A stretch of 64,000 nucleotides of DNA from Salibacterium aidingense DSM 18341 (GCF_000429685.1 NZ_AUCI01000009.1:1-64000); one strand, 5' to 3'. Shown: positions 52,654 to 63,437, numbered from the stretch's first letter. Notes: a model not told the origin generated them from the sequence alone. Numbers and translations are program-made.

Positions 52654-53577
52654 ATGGGAGAGAACCAACAGGGGCGGGGAGTTCTGGCTGCGATGCTTGC
52701 CTATGTAAGCTGGGGCTTTTTACCGTTATACTGGAAGCTGGTCGGAAATGTCCCGGCAGAAGAAGTTCTGGCCCACCGGATTGTATGGTCGCTTGTTTTT
52801 ATGCTGGTAGTGCTGCTGGCGGCTCGCAAGTTTAAAGGGGTCTGGAAAGAAATAAAAACCACGTTTGCTTCCAGAAAATCCGGTCTGGCTATTACCACTG
52901 CCGCTGTTTTGATCAGTGTAAACTGGTTTATTTTTATTTTTGCGGTAAACAGTGACCGCGTCATTGAAGCAAGCCTTGGTTATTATATTAATCCACTAAT
53001 AAATGTAATCCTGGCGACGATATTCTTAAAAGAAAAGCTGTCGAAAGCGGAAGTGCTGGCATTTTTGCTGGCGGCAGCAGGGGTGGCCATATTAACATTT
53101 TATTATGGATATCTGCCTTGGGCCGCGTTAGGTCTTGCGTTAAGTTTTGGACTGTATGGATTGATTAAAAAGACAACCCCGGTAGGAGCATGGGCAGGTT
53201 TAACAATAGAAACGATGTTAATGACCCCGTTTGCTTTGCTGTTTTTGGTATTCGCCGTGGAGAGCAGCGGTATTTTCATCTATTCTTCGTCCATCATCTT
53301 CCTTTTGTTCGGAGCCGGGGCGGCCACAGCGATACCGCTGTTGTTATTTGCGGCCGGCGCAAAACGAATAACGTTGTCCACGATGGGATTTCTACAGTAT
53401 TTTGCTCCGACGATTATGCTGCTTCTCGGCGTGTTTTTATTCGAAGAACCTTTCAGCCGCCAGCAGTTTCTCTCTTTTATTATCGTCTGGACAGGCCTTA
53501 TCATCTTCACTGTATCCCGCTCCAATACCACATGGCGGAACCGAAAACGAAAAACAGCCCGGAAACAGGCTGTGTAA
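52654..53577 (+). CDS. rarD: EamA-family transporter RarD
   Basis: This DMT-superfamily permease has 307 residues and ten helices. It shows the two EamA halves and the RarD marks AYVSWGFLPLYWKL, AHRIVWSLVFM, NWFIFIFAVNSDRVIEASLGYYINPL and QYFAPTIMLLLGVFLFEEPF. It is listed as a chloramphenicol-sensitive protein in other genomes, but the true substrate is unknown. The tail is strongly basic, as expected for a cytoplasmic end. Confidence 0.92.
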   Translation: MGENQQGRGVLAAMLAYVSWGFLPLYWKLVGNVPAEEVLAHRIVWSLVFMLVVLLAARKFKGVWKEIKTTFASRKSGLAITTAAVLISVNWFIFIFAVNSDRVIEASLGYYINPLINVILATIFLKEKLSKAEVLAFLLAAAGVAILTFYYGYLPWAALGLALSFGLYGLIKKTTPVGAWAGLTIETMLMTPFALLFLVFAVESSGIFIYSSSIIFLLFGAGAATAIPLLLFAAGAKRITLSTMGFLQYFAPTIMLLLGVFLFEEPFSRQQFLSFIIVWTGLIIFTVSRSNTTWRNRKRKTARKQAV

Positions 53578-53610
53578 CCATGGAGTCTGGGACAAAACAT
53601 TATCAAGGAC

Positions 53611-53651
53611 AAAAAATCCGAACGATTTTTTCCATAAATCGTTCGGGTTTT
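53611..53651. terminator. Terminator of rarD
   Basis: CCGAACGATTT and AAATCGTTCGG (53618-53628 with 53636-53646) are flanked by six A and followed by GTTTTT. The stem is nearly the same as that at 31336-31367. Confidence 0.85.
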
Positions 53652-53667
53652 TGTGTATTGTTTTATC

Positions 53668-53970
53668 GCTGCGTCAAAATAGGTCGCTTTCCGCGGGCAC
53701 GGCTCGAGCCTCCTCGGAAGAAAGCCACTTCCTGCGGGGTCTCGAGACTCGTGCTTTTCCCGCAGGAGTCGACCTATTTTGACTCCGCTGAATGGACGTT
53801 CTTGTTATATAAACTGGCCCAACCTCCCTCTCTATTGAGCCGAGGCCGGCCACGGAGACTCCTATGGGACGAAGACGAACTGAAGATTCACTTGGTAATG
53901 CGATCTTCTTTACCAAGTGAGCTGGAAAGCGCAGTGACCGGGTGCAGCGATCCCATCGTCATTGTTTTGT
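53668..53970. repeat. Two structured non-coding repeats before qoxA
   Basis: The first unit is bounded by a perfect 14-base inverted repeat, GTCAAAATAGGTCG (53673-53686) and CGACCTATTTTGAC (53770-53783). It contains CTTTCCGCGGGCACGG and TCCCGCAGGAG, well-known parts of repeats scattered in Bacillaceae. The second unit (about 53828-53970) has an 11-pair hairpin (53888-53898 with 53910-53920) between GGAGACTCCTATGGGACGAAG and GCTGGAAAGCGCAG. Neither encodes a credible protein, although one plus-strand frame stays open through them. They fill most of the 661-base gap before qoxA. Confidence 0.75.
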
Positions 53971-54238
53971 TCGGGTTTTCGGCCGGCACCTATCCTTCTG
54001 TCCCGGTCTCTTTTTTGGAATATAAGAAATTTACCTTTGCTTTGGCTGCTTCCCGAGATCCGTGTGAAATCGGCATCATTGAAAGTTTTATGACTAAATT
54101 GTGTTGATTTTGAAACAGTCTGGTGAGATTTATATGACAAATGAACGGTCAAACCCGCTGAGCGCGGTGGATTTGCTAAGATGGAAGTAACATTTTGAGC
54201 GAACGCTTGAAAGTTTTTTCAGAAAGGAGTGGAAGGCC

Positions 54239-55162
54239 TTGAAATATAGATGGGGAAAGTACGTTGCGCTGCTGGCAGCAGCTTTGCTCCTAATGATAGG
54301 AAGCGGCTGTTCTGATATGACGGTTCTTGATCCGAAAGGGCCGGTCGGGGAGAGTCAGCGGGATCTTATTGTCTTTTCCATCATTATGATGCTGTTTATT
54401 GTTGCTGTGGTGATGGTCGCATTAACATATATACTTGTTAAATTCAGGGAACGTCCAGACCGGGGAGATAAAGACTATGACCCCGATCATGAAGGAAATA
54501 CGAAACTTGAAATTATTTGGACGGTGGTACCGCTTATTATTGTGACGGCTCTTTCTGTGCCAACCGTTATTACCATTTTTCAACTGGAAGAGCCTCCGGA
54601 ATCATCCAGTGATAAGGAACCCCTGGTAGTACATGCCACAGCAGCCGACTGGAAGTGGTTTTTCAGTTATCCGGAACAGGATATTGAAACGGTGAATTAT
54701 TTGCATATTCCAACGGACCGGGCGATTGAGTTCCGTCTTTCTTCTGCAGATTCGATGGCCTCGTTGTGGATCCCGGCTCTTGGCGGACAGAAATATAATA
54801 TGGCCGGTATGGAAACCAAGCTGTATCTGCAGGCAGATGAAGCAGGTACGTATCAAGGCAGGAACTCCAATTTTACAGGCACCGGGTTTGCGGAGCAGAC
54901 GTTTGATGTCCACGCTGAACCTGCCGAAGAATTTGAAAGCTGGGTGGAGGAAACGCAGCAGAACGCGCCGGAATTAACCCAGAGTGAATATGATAAGCTG
55001 CTGGCTCCCGGTCTGCTGGAAGAGATGGAGTTTTCTTCTACTCACCTCGAATATGTCGATCACGGAGAAATGGATGGCAGTGATTATTTAATTGAACGTC
55101 ATCAAGAAGCGTTTGAAGAACTTCCGCACCTGGAAGGTGGAAGAGGGGTCGGCGATGAATAA
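54239..55162 (+). CDS. qoxA: Quinol oxidase aa3-type, subunit II
   Basis: This is subunit II of the menaquinol oxidase, 307 residues. A lipoprotein signal (lipobox GSGC, C24) is followed by two helices (about 43-67 and 88-110) and a cupredoxin domain. The CuA ligands of cytochrome c oxidases (two Cys, two His, Met) are absent; NFTGTGFAEQTFDV stands where CAELCG would be, which identifies a quinol rather than cytochrome c oxidase. The start is TTG with AAAGGAG nine bases upstream. It is the first gene of a four-gene operon. Confidence 0.94.
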   Translation: MKYRWGKYVALLAAALLLMIGSGCSDMTVLDPKGPVGESQRDLIVFSIIMMLFIVAVVMVALTYILVKFRERPDRGDKDYDPDHEGNTKLEIIWTVVPLIIVTALSVPTVITIFQLEEPPESSSDKEPLVVHATAADWKWFFSYPEQDIETVNYLHIPTDRAIEFRLSSADSMASLWIPALGGQKYNMAGMETKLYLQADEAGTYQGRNSNFTGTGFAEQTFDVHAEPAEEFESWVEETQQNAPELTQSEYDKLLAPGLLEEMEFSSTHLEYVDHGEMDGSDYLIERHQEAFEELPHLEGGRGVGDE

Positions 55163-55192
55163 TCGATGCACAGGGAAAGCGGGTGAAATAAC

Positions 55193-57142
55193 GTGTTAGA
55201 TTTTCTGTTGAATGAGTTTCTTGTAACGGGGGATCCATTAATATATGGCGCGATGGTTTCTATGGTCCTCGTTTCCATCGCCATTGTGTATGTTCTTACC
55301 TATTTTAAGAAGTGGGGCTACTTGTGGCGTGAATGGCTGACCACGGTAGACCATAAAAAAATCGGTATTATGTATATTATTGCCGCGATAGCGATGCTGT
55401 TCCGGGGCGGGGTCGACGCCCTGCTTATGAGAACGCAGCTCACGCTTCCCGGTATGGAATTTCTAAATTCCCAGCACTATAACGAAATATTTACAACGCA
55501 CGGCACAATTATGATTATTTTCATGGCGATGCCTTTTCTGATCGGATTGATGAACTTTGTCGTACCGCTGCAGATCGGGGCAAGAGACGTGGCGTTTCCT
55601 TTTCTGAACGCTGTCAGTTTCTGGTCGTTTGCAATTGGAGCGCTGCTTTTCAACCTGTCCTTCGTTATAGGGGGTTCCCCGGATGCTGGATGGACCAACT
55701 ATGCCCCGATGGCTGGTCCGAACCTAAATCCCGGGCCGAATATTAATTATTATCTGATCGGACTTCAAATATCAGGAATTGGTACACTTGCGACAGGGAT
55801 TAACTTCCTAGCAACCATCTTGAAAATGCGTGCCCCGGGAATGACGTTGATGAGGATGCCGATATTTACATGGTCCTCTTTGATCACGTCGCTTATTATC
55901 ACCTTTGCCTTTCCGATATTGACGGTTGCTTTGGCGTTGATGACGATTGATCGTATCTTCGGCTCCCAGTTTTTCACGTTGACGGGCGACGGCATGCCTA
56001 TGATGTGGGCGAACCTTTTCTGGCTCTGGGGGCATCCTGAAGTGTATATTGTTATTCTTCCGGCCTTTGGTATCTTTTCGGAAGTGATCTCGACCTTTGC
56101 TCGTAAACAGTTGTTCGGCTATAAAGCAATGGTGTGGTCGATGGTTATTATCGCCGGTCTCAGTTTCGTTGTATGGGTCCACCATTTCTTTACAATGGGA
56201 GCCGGTGCGGGTGTCAATTCGTTCTTTTCGATCACGACGATGCTGATCTCAGTCCCGACAGGTGTCAAGATTTTCAACTGGCTTGGGACGATGTATAAAG
56301 GAAAAATACGGTTCGATACACCGATGCTGTGGGCCCTGGGCTTTATCCCTTGTTTTGTGCTCGGCGGGGTAACTGGTGTTATGCTTGCAATGGCGGCGGC
56401 GGACTATCAGTACCATAATACGTACTTTCTGGTTGCCCACTTTCATAATGTGTTGATCGCCGGAACGGTATTCGGCTGTTTCGCAGGTCTGACCTTCTGG
56501 TATCCTAAAATGTTCGGTCACAAAATGAATGAAACGCTTGGCAAAATCAGTTTCTGGTTCTTTCTCATCGGATTTAATGTGTGCTTTTTGCCGATGTATT
56601 TCCTCGGATTTGCGGGCATGCCGCGTCGGACTTATTCTATCGAACCGGAATGGATGCCTCTGAATGTTGTATCTTCTGTAGGGGCGGTGCTGATGGCAGT
56701 CGGGTTTGCTGTATTTGTTTACAATATTTATTACAGCTTCCGCTACAGCCCTCGGGAAACACAAGGAGATGCCTGGGACGGGCGTGCCCTGGAATGGGCA
56801 ACGACCACACCGGTGCCATTTTATAATTTTGCAACGGTGCCGAAAGTGGAAGGACCGGAAGCCTACTGGTTAATGAAACAGAAAGGCAAAACCACGTACG
56901 ATAAGAATAACCTGGAGCCGATTCATATGCCGAGCGATTCGGGTGTTCCGTTTATTATGATGGCCTTTATGTTTGTGGCCGGCTTCGGGCTGGTCTGGGA
57001 ATGGATGATTGTGGCCATTGCCGGATTGATCGGAGTACTTGCCTGTATGTTCATTCGTTCCTTTGATTACGATCATGGCTTTCATGTATCTGTGGAAGAG
57101 ATTAAAGAAACGGAAGAAAAAGCAAGGAGGGAAGAAAAATGA
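55193..57142 (+). CDS. qoxB: Quinol oxidase aa3-type, subunit I
   Basis: This catalytic heme-copper subunit has 649 residues and about 14-15 helices. Haem and CuB histidines are visible: [11 protein letters not shown] (low-spin haem), [12 protein letters not shown] (CuB His and the cross-linked Tyr), WVHHFFTMG (two CuB His) and [11 protein letters not shown] (both haem His). The GHPEVYI motif and [10 protein letters not shown] place it in the A-type family with a full K channel. The start is GTG 55193. It overlaps qoxC by four bases. Confidence 0.96.
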   Translation: MLDFLLNEFLVTGDPLIYGAMVSMVLVSIAIVYVLTYFKKWGYLWREWLTTVDHKKIGIMYIIAAIAMLFRGGVDALLMRTQLTLPGMEFLNSQHYNEIFTTHGTIMIIFMAMPFLIGLMNFVVPLQIGARDVAFPFLNAVSFWSFAIGALLFNLSFVIGGSPDAGWTNYAPMAGPNLNPGPNINYYLIGLQISGIGTLATGINFLATILKMRAPGMTLMRMPIFTWSSLITSLIITFAFPILTVALALMTIDRIFGSQFFTLTGDGMPMMWANLFWLWGHPEVYIVILPAFGIFSEVISTFARKQLFGYKAMVWSMVIIAGLSFVVWVHHFFTMGAGAGVNSFFSITTMLISVPTGVKIFNWLGTMYKGKIRFDTPMLWALGFIPCFVLGGVTGVMLAMAAADYQYHNTYFLVAHFHNVLIAGTVFGCFAGLTFWYPKMFGHKMNETLGKISFWFFLIGFNVCFLPMYFLGFAGMPRRTYSIEPEWMPLNVVSSVGAVLMAVGFAVFVYNIYYSFRYSPRETQGDAWDGRALEWATTTPVPFYNFATVPKVEGPEAYWLMKQKGKTTYDKNNLEPIHMPSDSGVPFIMMAFMFVAGFGLVWEWMIVAIAGLIGVLACMFIRSFDYDHGFHVSVEEIKETEEKARREEK

Positions 57143-57747
57143 GTGCCGAATCAGATTTAACGACAGGTCCCCTTGAATACCGCTCGCATGAAGACCGCAT
57201 GACAATTCTGGGTTTCTGGATATTTCTAGGGGCGGAAATTGCATTGTTTTCCACCCTGTTTGCGACGTATGCCGTCATGTTCGGCCGCACTGCTAAAGCG
57301 CCGTCTCCAGCGGAACTGTTCGAACTTCCGATGGTACTTATCATGACCTTCCTGCTTTTAACGAGCAGTTTTACCTGCGGTATTGCCATTCATGAAATGC
57401 GGCGCGGCTCTTTAAAAGGCCTTTTAACTTGGCTGGCAGTGACGCTCCTGCTTGGCCTGGGGTTTCTTGGATTTGAAATATATGAATTTGTTCACTATGC
57501 CCACGAAGGAGCGACCCTCCCTTCCAGCGCTTTCTGGTCGAGCTTTTTTGTCTTGACCGGAACTCACGGTCTGCACGTTCTGCTGGGTATTTCCTGGGCA
57601 TCCCTTTTGATTGTGCAGCTTCGCCGGCGCGGCCTAACACAGGTCACCTCGAGAAAAATGTTCGTCGTTGGTTTATACTGGCACTTTTTGGACGTCATTT
57701 GGATTTTCATTTTTACAAGTGTTTATTTGATAGGGATGGTGGTTTAA
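57139..57747 (+). CDS. qoxC: Quinol oxidase aa3-type, subunit III
   Basis: This cytochrome c oxidase subunit III-family membrane protein has 202 residues and five helices. [20 protein letters not shown], the conserved glutamate of [15 protein letters not shown], and [16 protein letters not shown] with [13 protein letters not shown] are the standard marks. The ATG overlaps the qoxB stop and has AGGAGG inside the qoxB end. Confidence 0.96.
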   Translation: MSAESDLTTGPLEYRSHEDRMTILGFWIFLGAEIALFSTLFATYAVMFGRTAKAPSPAELFELPMVLIMTFLLLTSSFTCGIAIHEMRRGSLKGLLTWLAVTLLLGLGFLGFEIYEFVHYAHEGATLPSSAFWSSFFVLTGTHGLHVLLGISWASLLIVQLRRRGLTQVTSRKMFVVGLYWHFLDVIWIFIFTSVYLIGMVV

Positions 57748-58107
57748 ATGAGCGGACACAGCGAAGGCTTCCCTAAAAAACACATCGTCGGTTTTCTTGG
57801 TTCGATGGTTCTAACGATTGCTGCAGCATGGGCGGCTGTCGGCTCGGGGCTGCCCACACCATGGATTATTGCTTCGATTATGGTGATGGCTGTCATACAA
57901 GCCGGGATTCAGTTATTTATGTTTATGCATATGACAGAAACCGAAAGCGGCGGTATTCAGGTCGGAAATATGCTTCATGCCTTTTTTATCGCGGCTATTA
58001 TAATCGCCGGATCGATCTGGACCATGTCCTTTGGATATGCGCATAATCACGACGACGGCGGAAGCGGAGAGATGGAAATGGAAAATCACCAGGACATGGA
58101 GGAATAA
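57748..58107 (+). CDS. qoxD: Quinol oxidase aa3-type, subunit IV
   Basis: This small subunit IV (CyoD family) has 119 residues and three helices, with HIVGFLGSMVLTIAAAWAAV and IQAGIQLFMFMHMTE as family segments. The His/Asp/Glu-rich tail is cytoplasmic or exposed. It follows qoxC with no gap and ends the operon. Confidence 0.94.
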   Translation: MSGHSEGFPKKHIVGFLGSMVLTIAAAWAAVGSGLPTPWIIASIMVMAVIQAGIQLFMFMHMTETESGGIQVGNMLHAFFIAAIIIAGSIWTMSFGYAHNHDDGGSGEMEMENHQDMEE

Positions 58108-58110
58108 CAC

Positions 58111-58152
58111 AAAGAAAGCACTCCAAGCCCAAGGCAGGGAGTGCTTTCTTTA
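58111..58152 (+). terminator. Terminator of the qox operon
   Basis: AAAGAAAGCACTCC and GGAGTGCTTTCTTT form a perfect 14-pair stem with a 13-base loop. Confidence 0.92.
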
Positions 58153-58213
58153 TGCACAGGATGAAGTTTTTTAACCACAACCCATAACGAGACAAAAGCG
58201 GGATCAACAGCAC

Positions 58214-58246
58214 AGAGCTTTGGGAAGATCCCCAAGCTCTTTTTTC
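58214..58246 (+). terminator. Second plus-strand terminator hairpin
   Basis: AGAGCTTTGGG and CCCCAAGCTCT pair over ten of eleven positions and are followed by TTTTTT. It protects the antisense side of the next gene from qox read-through. Confidence 0.75.
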
Positions 58247-58537
58247 TTAGCGTGTACTGGAACGGAAGCGGGGAACCCACTCCTTTGTTTTCATATCCTT
58301 GATAAAGGAAATAAGAAACATAATTAAGGCTACATCTGCGAGAAGCAGACTGCCGTAAAACGCAATAACCGATGTTGGAGCATTTAATACAGTAATTGAT
58401 GTGAAATGACTTAAAAAATAATCCCACATGCCAAGCATCAAGGCACCTTGAAGAATAGCAAGCACCCACTTGCTGCGCCGCGCAAAAAACAGTGGAGCGA
58501 TGGTAGCAAAAGCCATAAATAGAATTAACACATCCAT
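58247..58537 (-). CDS. Small membrane protein of unknown function
   Basis: The protein has 96 residues and three hydrophobic helices (about 2-18, 25-46 and 57-79) with a basic C-terminal end (KDMKTKEWVPRFRSS). I do not recognise the family. The frame extends to 58558, but ATG 58537 with GAGGTG eight bases upstream is preferred. It is convergent with qoxD and stands alone. Confidence 0.65.
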   Translation of the reverse strand: MDVLILFMAFATIAPLFFARRSKWVLAILQGALMLGMWDYFLSHFTSITVLNAPTSVIAFYGSLLLADVALIMFLISFIKDMKTKEWVPRFRSSTR

Positions 58538-58676
58538 ACATAACACCTCTTTTAGCAACCGCTTTCATGATTTGTTACTTATATTGTAACAAATAATTCA
58601 CAAAAAAGACATAATTACGGCAGAAAAATATTTGTCAAACCTAATGAAAAATTTCCTATAAATTAAGACAACGCTT

Positions 58677-58702
58677 TAAATTAATGTTAGAATTTTCAAT
58701 AT
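58677..58702 (+). promoter_or_regulatory. Possible sigma-D (motility) promoter of the chemoreceptor gene
   Basis: TAAA (58677-58680), a 14-base spacer and TTCAATAT (58695-58702) weakly resemble TAAA-14/16-GCCGATAT (five of eight in the -10 part). Chemoreceptor genes are usually under sigma-D. Confidence 0.35.
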
Positions 58703-58727
58703 AAATAAACCTTTAGGTGGTGTAATA

Positions 58728-60350
58728 ATGGCATCATTACAATCCAGGTCTGCGAAAAAATTACTAAAAAAAGCAAAAACAAGGGCGAAAGATCTAAAGA
58801 AAATGATTGAACGAGGGGATTTGAAGGAAGAACCTCAACGAATCAGACAAAAGCTTGATGATTTTCTGGAAAGTGATGAATATCTCCTTATTGTTGATAA
58901 AGACGGCTGGAGCCATTTACATACGAATCGATTAAGAGAGGGCCATCCATTTAAGGATGAAGTAGGAACGAAAGCAGCTAAAACAACAGAACCGTTGTTG
59001 CAGCTGTACCCAAGAAATACAGGTGAAATGTTGATTGATGCCTCTGCTCCGATTGGCACAGATCCAGAAGGAGAAGGGTATAATCTGAGGGTTGGAAAGA
59101 TTGTTCAAAATAAATTACTGGGACCTGTTATTTTCAGTTCCATGCTATTACCTGTCCTGCTTCTTAGTATTCTGCAGATCATTCTGCCGGGAGGAAGAGA
59201 ACTGATTTGGCAAAGTCTGGTAGCACTAGGCGCAGCAGGGTTGGCTGGTTTTTCATTGTACCGGATGTTAACGAAGGCGGTGAAGGATTGGTACAGAGTC
59301 ACAAGGGCTGTCTCGGCAGGAAATTTGACCAAAGAGGTGGAGAATCATTCCCGAAGCCAGTTCCACCAAATAGGATTTGAAATAAATAAAGTTGTTTTAG
59401 GAATGCGTAACATTATCGATGAGATGAACAAGGCAGCTTCGTCTGTGCAGAACATCAGCCAAACACAGGAAAAGGAAACCGAGGATATGTCTTCGGCTTT
59501 TGAACAGTTTGCGGCAACGATGCAGCAGTTTCAATCCGGAGCTGAAAACCAGATGTCATCTCTGCAGTCGGCTCAAAGCATGATTGAAGATATGATGGAT
59601 GACGTGACTTCCATGAAAACAGAAACGGAAGATACACTGCAGCATGCAGAACAATCGAATACAGAGGCGGAAAAAGGAAAGGAAGCTATTGATGAAGCAG
59701 AAGAAAATATGAAACAGATGCAGGAATCGGTGGGAGCATCTACGGAGAAAATCAAAGCTGTGGCCGGAGATGCCGAAGAAGTAATGAAAAAAGTCGGCTC
59801 CATCACTGAAATCGCGGAGCAGACTAATTTACTGGCGTTAAACGCATCAATTGAAGCAGCAAGAGCGGGGGAGAGTGGAAAAGGATTCTCGGTAGTTGCT
59901 ACAGAAGTCAGAAAGCTTGCTGAAAATACAAATGAATTTGCTTTCGACATTATGGAAACGCTTTCAAAAACAACTCAGGAATTAAAAGAAGCGGTTTCCA
60001 GAGTAGATGCCAGCATGGAAATTATTGATAAAGGGGGGGCAGTGGTTCATCAAGCTGGTGAGGCAATCCACAGTCTGCAGGTGTCTTCCGAAAGGACAAA
60101 TAAATCAGTGGAAGATATTTTGCACCGGGCTGATCGTTTGATGAAAAATGGAAAACAGGTAAATCAGTCTATCACAGCTATTAACCGGATTTCAGAAGAA
60201 TTTACGGATTCTGTAGTTGAGAATGTTGCCAGTATGGAGCAGCAGACCACAGCCTTGCAGGAAATGAAAGGGGAGGCAGCGTCCTTATCTGCAAAAGCCA
60301 ATCAATTAAATACACTGGTCAGCCGCTTTCAGTGGAAACAAAAGGGGTGA
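58728..60350 (+). CDS. Methyl-accepting chemotaxis protein with N-terminal cytoplasmic sensor
   Basis: This chemoreceptor has 540 residues. Unusually, there is no N-terminal membrane helix. A charged helix (1-35) and a PAS/Cache-like domain (about 40-125, with [16 protein letters not shown] and [11 protein letters not shown]) come first. Two closely spaced helices (about 130-153 and 160-180) follow, then a HAMP-like segment and the cytoplasmic signalling domain. The hairpin tip reads [31 protein letters not shown]. Glu/Gln pairs for methylation lie in the flanking coiled coil. The sensor is therefore probably inside the cell, and the ligand is unknown. Confidence 0.92.
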   Translation: MASLQSRSAKKLLKKAKTRAKDLKKMIERGDLKEEPQRIRQKLDDFLESDEYLLIVDKDGWSHLHTNRLREGHPFKDEVGTKAAKTTEPLLQLYPRNTGEMLIDASAPIGTDPEGEGYNLRVGKIVQNKLLGPVIFSSMLLPVLLLSILQIILPGGRELIWQSLVALGAAGLAGFSLYRMLTKAVKDWYRVTRAVSAGNLTKEVENHSRSQFHQIGFEINKVVLGMRNIIDEMNKAASSVQNISQTQEKETEDMSSAFEQFAATMQQFQSGAENQMSSLQSAQSMIEDMMDDVTSMKTETEDTLQHAEQSNTEAEKGKEAIDEAEENMKQMQESVGASTEKIKAVAGDAEEVMKKVGSITEIAEQTNLLALNASIEAARAGESGKGFSVVATEVRKLAENTNEFAFDIMETLSKTTQELKEAVSRVDASMEIIDKGGAVVHQAGEAIHSLQVSSERTNKSVEDILHRADRLMKNGKQVNQSITAINRISEEFTDSVVENVASMEQQTTALQEMKGEAASLSAKANQLNTLVSRFQWKQKG

Positions 60351-61283
60351 TCACGGAAGTTCAAGGACTTTCTCTGCCGTCTTTTGATCTGTAATAAGGA
60401 TGTTTGCATAACCACCCTGAAGCGCTCCGCGGACAGCCCGGTGTTTCCTATGGCCGCCGGCCACGAGAATAGAGGAGTCCTTCTTTTTTAAATCATGAAG
60501 CTCAATGCCGATGGTTCTTTCATTCAATTCCTGATGGCATATATCTCCGCTGTCATCGAAAAAACGGGAACAAATTTCGCCGGCTGCTTCATTATCCAGC
60601 TTCTCCAATTCTTCTTTTGTGAAGTAATCGGTCTGCATAAGAACAGAATCAATGGTGGGGGCACCAACACTGAAAATGGCTTTATTAGCCTCCTCTCCTT
60701 TCTGCAGGATCTGTTGGATATGCCGGTCGGTCTCAATAGCATGTTTCACTGATACATGATCTACGATGGCCGGCAGGGGCAGGAGCCAATTATCCGTTTG
60801 AAAGGCACTGCCGAGTAAATGAATAATTTCGGTGGCATAGGTTTGGCTTCCGGAATGGCTGGCTCCACCGTTTAATTGGACAATTTCAAGGTTAGGCAGA
60901 GCACGCGGCTGTACTCGTCTGGCAGCTTCATACAATGTGGTGCCCCAGGAAGCGGCAAGAATGTCTTTGTTTTCAATATGCTGATCAATAAATGCTGCTG
61001 CGGCCTCTCCCAATTTTTCTTTTAAGGTATGTTCCTCTTCATCGGCATGGACGATGATAACGTTTTGAAGTCCAAAACGATGCTTGAGTGCTGCCGTTTG
61101 CTGTTCGATTTGTTCAGAGGGGTCATGGATAGTGACTTCCACGATCCCTTCCTGTTTTGCTTTTTTTAATATCCGGGAGACCGTCGGCCGTGACATTTTC
61201 AATTTTTTGGCAATTTCTTGCTGACTGTAATCATACTCATAATACATACGTGCGGCGTCTATCATTTTTGTGAGCTGATCCAT
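60351..61283 (-). CDS. SorC/DeoR-type sugar-binding transcriptional regulator
   Basis: The protein has 310 residues. A helix-turn-helix (about 8-50, YSQQEIAKKLKMSRPTVSRILKKAKQ in pieces) precedes a SorC-type effector domain (about 55-310, with WGTTLYEAARRV, VQLNGGAS and VGAPTIDSVLM). AGGHRKHRAVRGAL resembles the phospho-sugar site of B. subtilis DeoR and CggR relatives. It is encoded just downstream of transketolase in the same direction, but a terminator separates them. Its stop codon abuts that of the chemoreceptor gene. Deoxyribose, sorbose or another sugar phosphate may be the effector. Confidence 0.88.
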   Translation of the reverse strand: MDQLTKMIDAARMYYEYDYSQQEIAKKLKMSRPTVSRILKKAKQEGIVEVTIHDPSEQIEQQTAALKHRFGLQNVIIVHADEEEHTLKEKLGEAAAAFIDQHIENKDILAASWGTTLYEAARRVQPRALPNLEIVQLNGGASHSGSQTYATEIIHLLGSAFQTDNWLLPLPAIVDHVSVKHAIETDRHIQQILQKGEEANKAIFSVGAPTIDSVLMQTDYFTKEELEKLDNEAAGEICSRFFDDSGDICHQELNERTIGIELHDLKKKDSSILVAGGHRKHRAVRGALQGGYANILITDQKTAEKVLELP

Positions 61284-61352
61284 TCCTATGTTCCTCCTGG
61301 TTTCTTCGCTACTTCCCTATTTTAATAAAAATGGAAAGAAAAATATAGAGAA

Positions 61353-61382
61353 ATCCGGAAGAGCAGGGACGCTCTTCCGGAT
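61353..61382 (-). terminator. Terminator of transketolase
   Basis: AATCCGGAAGAGC and GCTCTTCCGGAT(C) form a 12-pair stem. On the minus strand a T-rich tail follows. Confidence 0.9.
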
Positions 61383-61393
61383 CAGTAAACCAT

Positions 61394-63403
61394 CTACAGT
61401 AATTCTTTTAATTTCGCAGCAACGTTTTCCGGGGTGAATCCATATTGTTTTACGACTTCCGGTCCTGCTGCTGATGCCCCAAATGTTTCGATGGCAAAAG
61501 TGTCGCCTTCATCGCCGGTGTAACGTTCCCATCCGAATGGAGAAGCCATTTCAACAGCCAGTCTCGCTTTAATGTGCGGAGGAATGACCTGCTGGCGGTA
61601 TGATTTATCCTGCTGTTCAAATAGATCCCAACTTGGCATGCTGACGACTCTGACTGAAATATCATCTTGTTCGAGCAGTTTTTGGGCGTCGATTGCCAGA
61701 GAAACTTCTGAACCACTCGCAAGAAGAAGAGCTTCCACTTCTGTTTTAAAACCTTCCCTGATAACATAAGCCCCTTTACTTACTCCTTCATCTGCCCGTT
61801 CAGCGGTGGCCGGCAGAACGGGTAGATTTTGTCTGGTCAGCACGAGAGCTGTGGGGTGGTCTTTGGCCTGCATGGCCTGTTTCCAGGCTGCCCGTGTTTC
61901 ATTTCCATCGGCCGGACGGATAACTGAGATCCCTGGTATGGCACGCATGGAAGGAAGCTGCTCAATAGGTTCATGTGTTGGGCCGTCTTCTCCAACAGCA
62001 ATGCTGTCATGAGTAAACACGTAGTTAACAGGCAGTTCCATGATTGATGCCATACGAATTGCCGGACGAAGATAATCGGAAAAAACGAAAAAAGTGCCGG
62101 CGAAGGCTTTTAAACCTCCATGGAGAGCAATACCGTTCAGCGCGGCGGCCATGGCAAATTCGCGGACGCCAAACCAGACGTTTTTCCCGTCATAATCCGG
62201 GGGACCGAAGTCATTGGTATCATTAATATGAGTTTTATTCGATCCGCCGAGATCTGCCGATCCGCCGAAAAATTCAGGGACGCTGCGGGCAATTTCCTGA
62301 ATCATCTCCCCGGATGTCGCTCTGGTAGCTTTTGGTTTATCCTCTTCATGATATACGGGGAGGGAAGCATCCCAGTCTTCCGGCAGTTCCCCGCGGAGGG
62401 CCTGTTTGAACTGTGCCCCTTTCCCGGGATATTTCTCTTCATACTCTCTGAGCCGGCTCTGCCATTTCTCATGCTGTTCTTTTCCCGGCCTGGCAATCAT
62501 ATCCTGAAAACGGGAATAGACTTGGTCCGGGACAAAGAAAGGTTCTTCAAATGGCCAGCCGTAGGCTTCTTTGGCGAGTTTCACTTCTTCCTCTCCCAGT
62601 GCTGCCCCGTGGGCGGCCGCGCTACCTGATTTATTTGGCGCACCGAAGCCGATGACAGTTTTCACTTCAATAAACGAGGGTTTGTCTGTAACAGACTGCG
62701 CTTCTTTTATGGCTTTTTCCACAGCCTCCATATCTTCCCCGTCTTCTATATACTGAACATGCCAGCCGTAGGCTTCGAAACGTTTGGCCGGATTTTCAGA
62801 AAAAGAACGGTTTAATTCCCCGTCCAAGGAAATATCATTGGAGTCATACAGCAGGATCATTTTATTAAGCTGCAGATGACCGGCGAGCGAAGCAGCTTCT
62901 GCGCTGACACCTTCCATTAAATCCCCGTCCCCGCATATCGCATAGGTATAATGGTCGATTAATTCGTCATCCTTTTCATTGTAAATGGAAGCAAGTTTAC
63001 GTTCTGCCATCGCCATTCCAACGGCCATGGCAACTCCCTGGCCAAGCGGTCCGGTGGTGGCATCGACTCCCGGGGTGTCAGCAGATTCTGGATGTCCCGG
63101 TGTTTTACTTCCCCAGCTGCGGAACTGCTTAATGTCTTCCAGGCTGACGTCATAGCCGCTTAAATGAAGCAGACTGTATAAAAGCATGGAGCCATGACCG
63201 GCGGAAAGGACAAAACGGTCCCGGTCGATCCATTCCGGATCATCCGGGTTGGTTTTGAAGAACCGGCTCCATAGGGTATAAGCCATCGGAGCCGCTCCCA
63301 TCGGCATGCCCGGGTGACCGGATTGGGCATTTTCTACTGCATCCATGGCTAATGTTCGAATCGTTTGTACGGCTAGTTTGTCTTCTTCTGTAAAATGTGA
63401 CAC
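61394..63403 (-). CDS. tkt: Transketolase
   Basis: This thiamine-diphosphate enzyme moves two-carbon units between pentose phosphates and glycolytic sugars. It has 669 residues, the usual length. The substrate-channel histidines are in [11 protein letters not shown] and in [15 protein letters not shown], and the ThDP/Mg motif is GDGDLMEG...[11 protein letters not shown]. The catalytic glutamate is in [10 protein letters not shown], and [20 protein letters not shown] is conserved. An upstream in-frame start exists, but GTG 63403 with AAGGAGG eight bases before it is chosen. It links pentose catabolism (araABD, gluconate) with central metabolism. Confidence 0.97.
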   Translation of the reverse strand: MSHFTEEDKLAVQTIRTLAMDAVENAQSGHPGMPMGAAPMAYTLWSRFFKTNPDDPEWIDRDRFVLSAGHGSMLLYSLLHLSGYDVSLEDIKQFRSWGSKTPGHPESADTPGVDATTGPLGQGVAMAVGMAMAERKLASIYNEKDDELIDHYTYAICGDGDLMEGVSAEAASLAGHLQLNKMILLYDSNDISLDGELNRSFSENPAKRFEAYGWHVQYIEDGEDMEAVEKAIKEAQSVTDKPSFIEVKTVIGFGAPNKSGSAAAHGAALGEEEVKLAKEAYGWPFEEPFFVPDQVYSRFQDMIARPGKEQHEKWQSRLREYEEKYPGKGAQFKQALRGELPEDWDASLPVYHEEDKPKATRATSGEMIQEIARSVPEFFGGSADLGGSNKTHINDTNDFGPPDYDGKNVWFGVREFAMAAALNGIALHGGLKAFAGTFFVFSDYLRPAIRMASIMELPVNYVFTHDSIAVGEDGPTHEPIEQLPSMRAIPGISVIRPADGNETRAAWKQAMQAKDHPTALVLTRQNLPVLPATAERADEGVSKGAYVIREGFKTEVEALLLASGSEVSLAIDAQKLLEQDDISVRVVSMPSWDLFEQQDKSYRQQVIPPHIKARLAVEMASPFGWERYTGDEGDTFAIETFGASAAGPEVVKQYGFTPENVAAKLKELL

Positions 63404-63437
63404 GTAAAAGTCCTCCTTCATGTATGATAAAGCATTT

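Noticed and set aside
53190-54107. 305-codon plus-strand frame across the end of rarD and the following repeats
   Set aside because: It overlaps rarD in another frame, then runs through inverted repeats and a terminator. Composition is not protein-like and no ribosome site precedes it.
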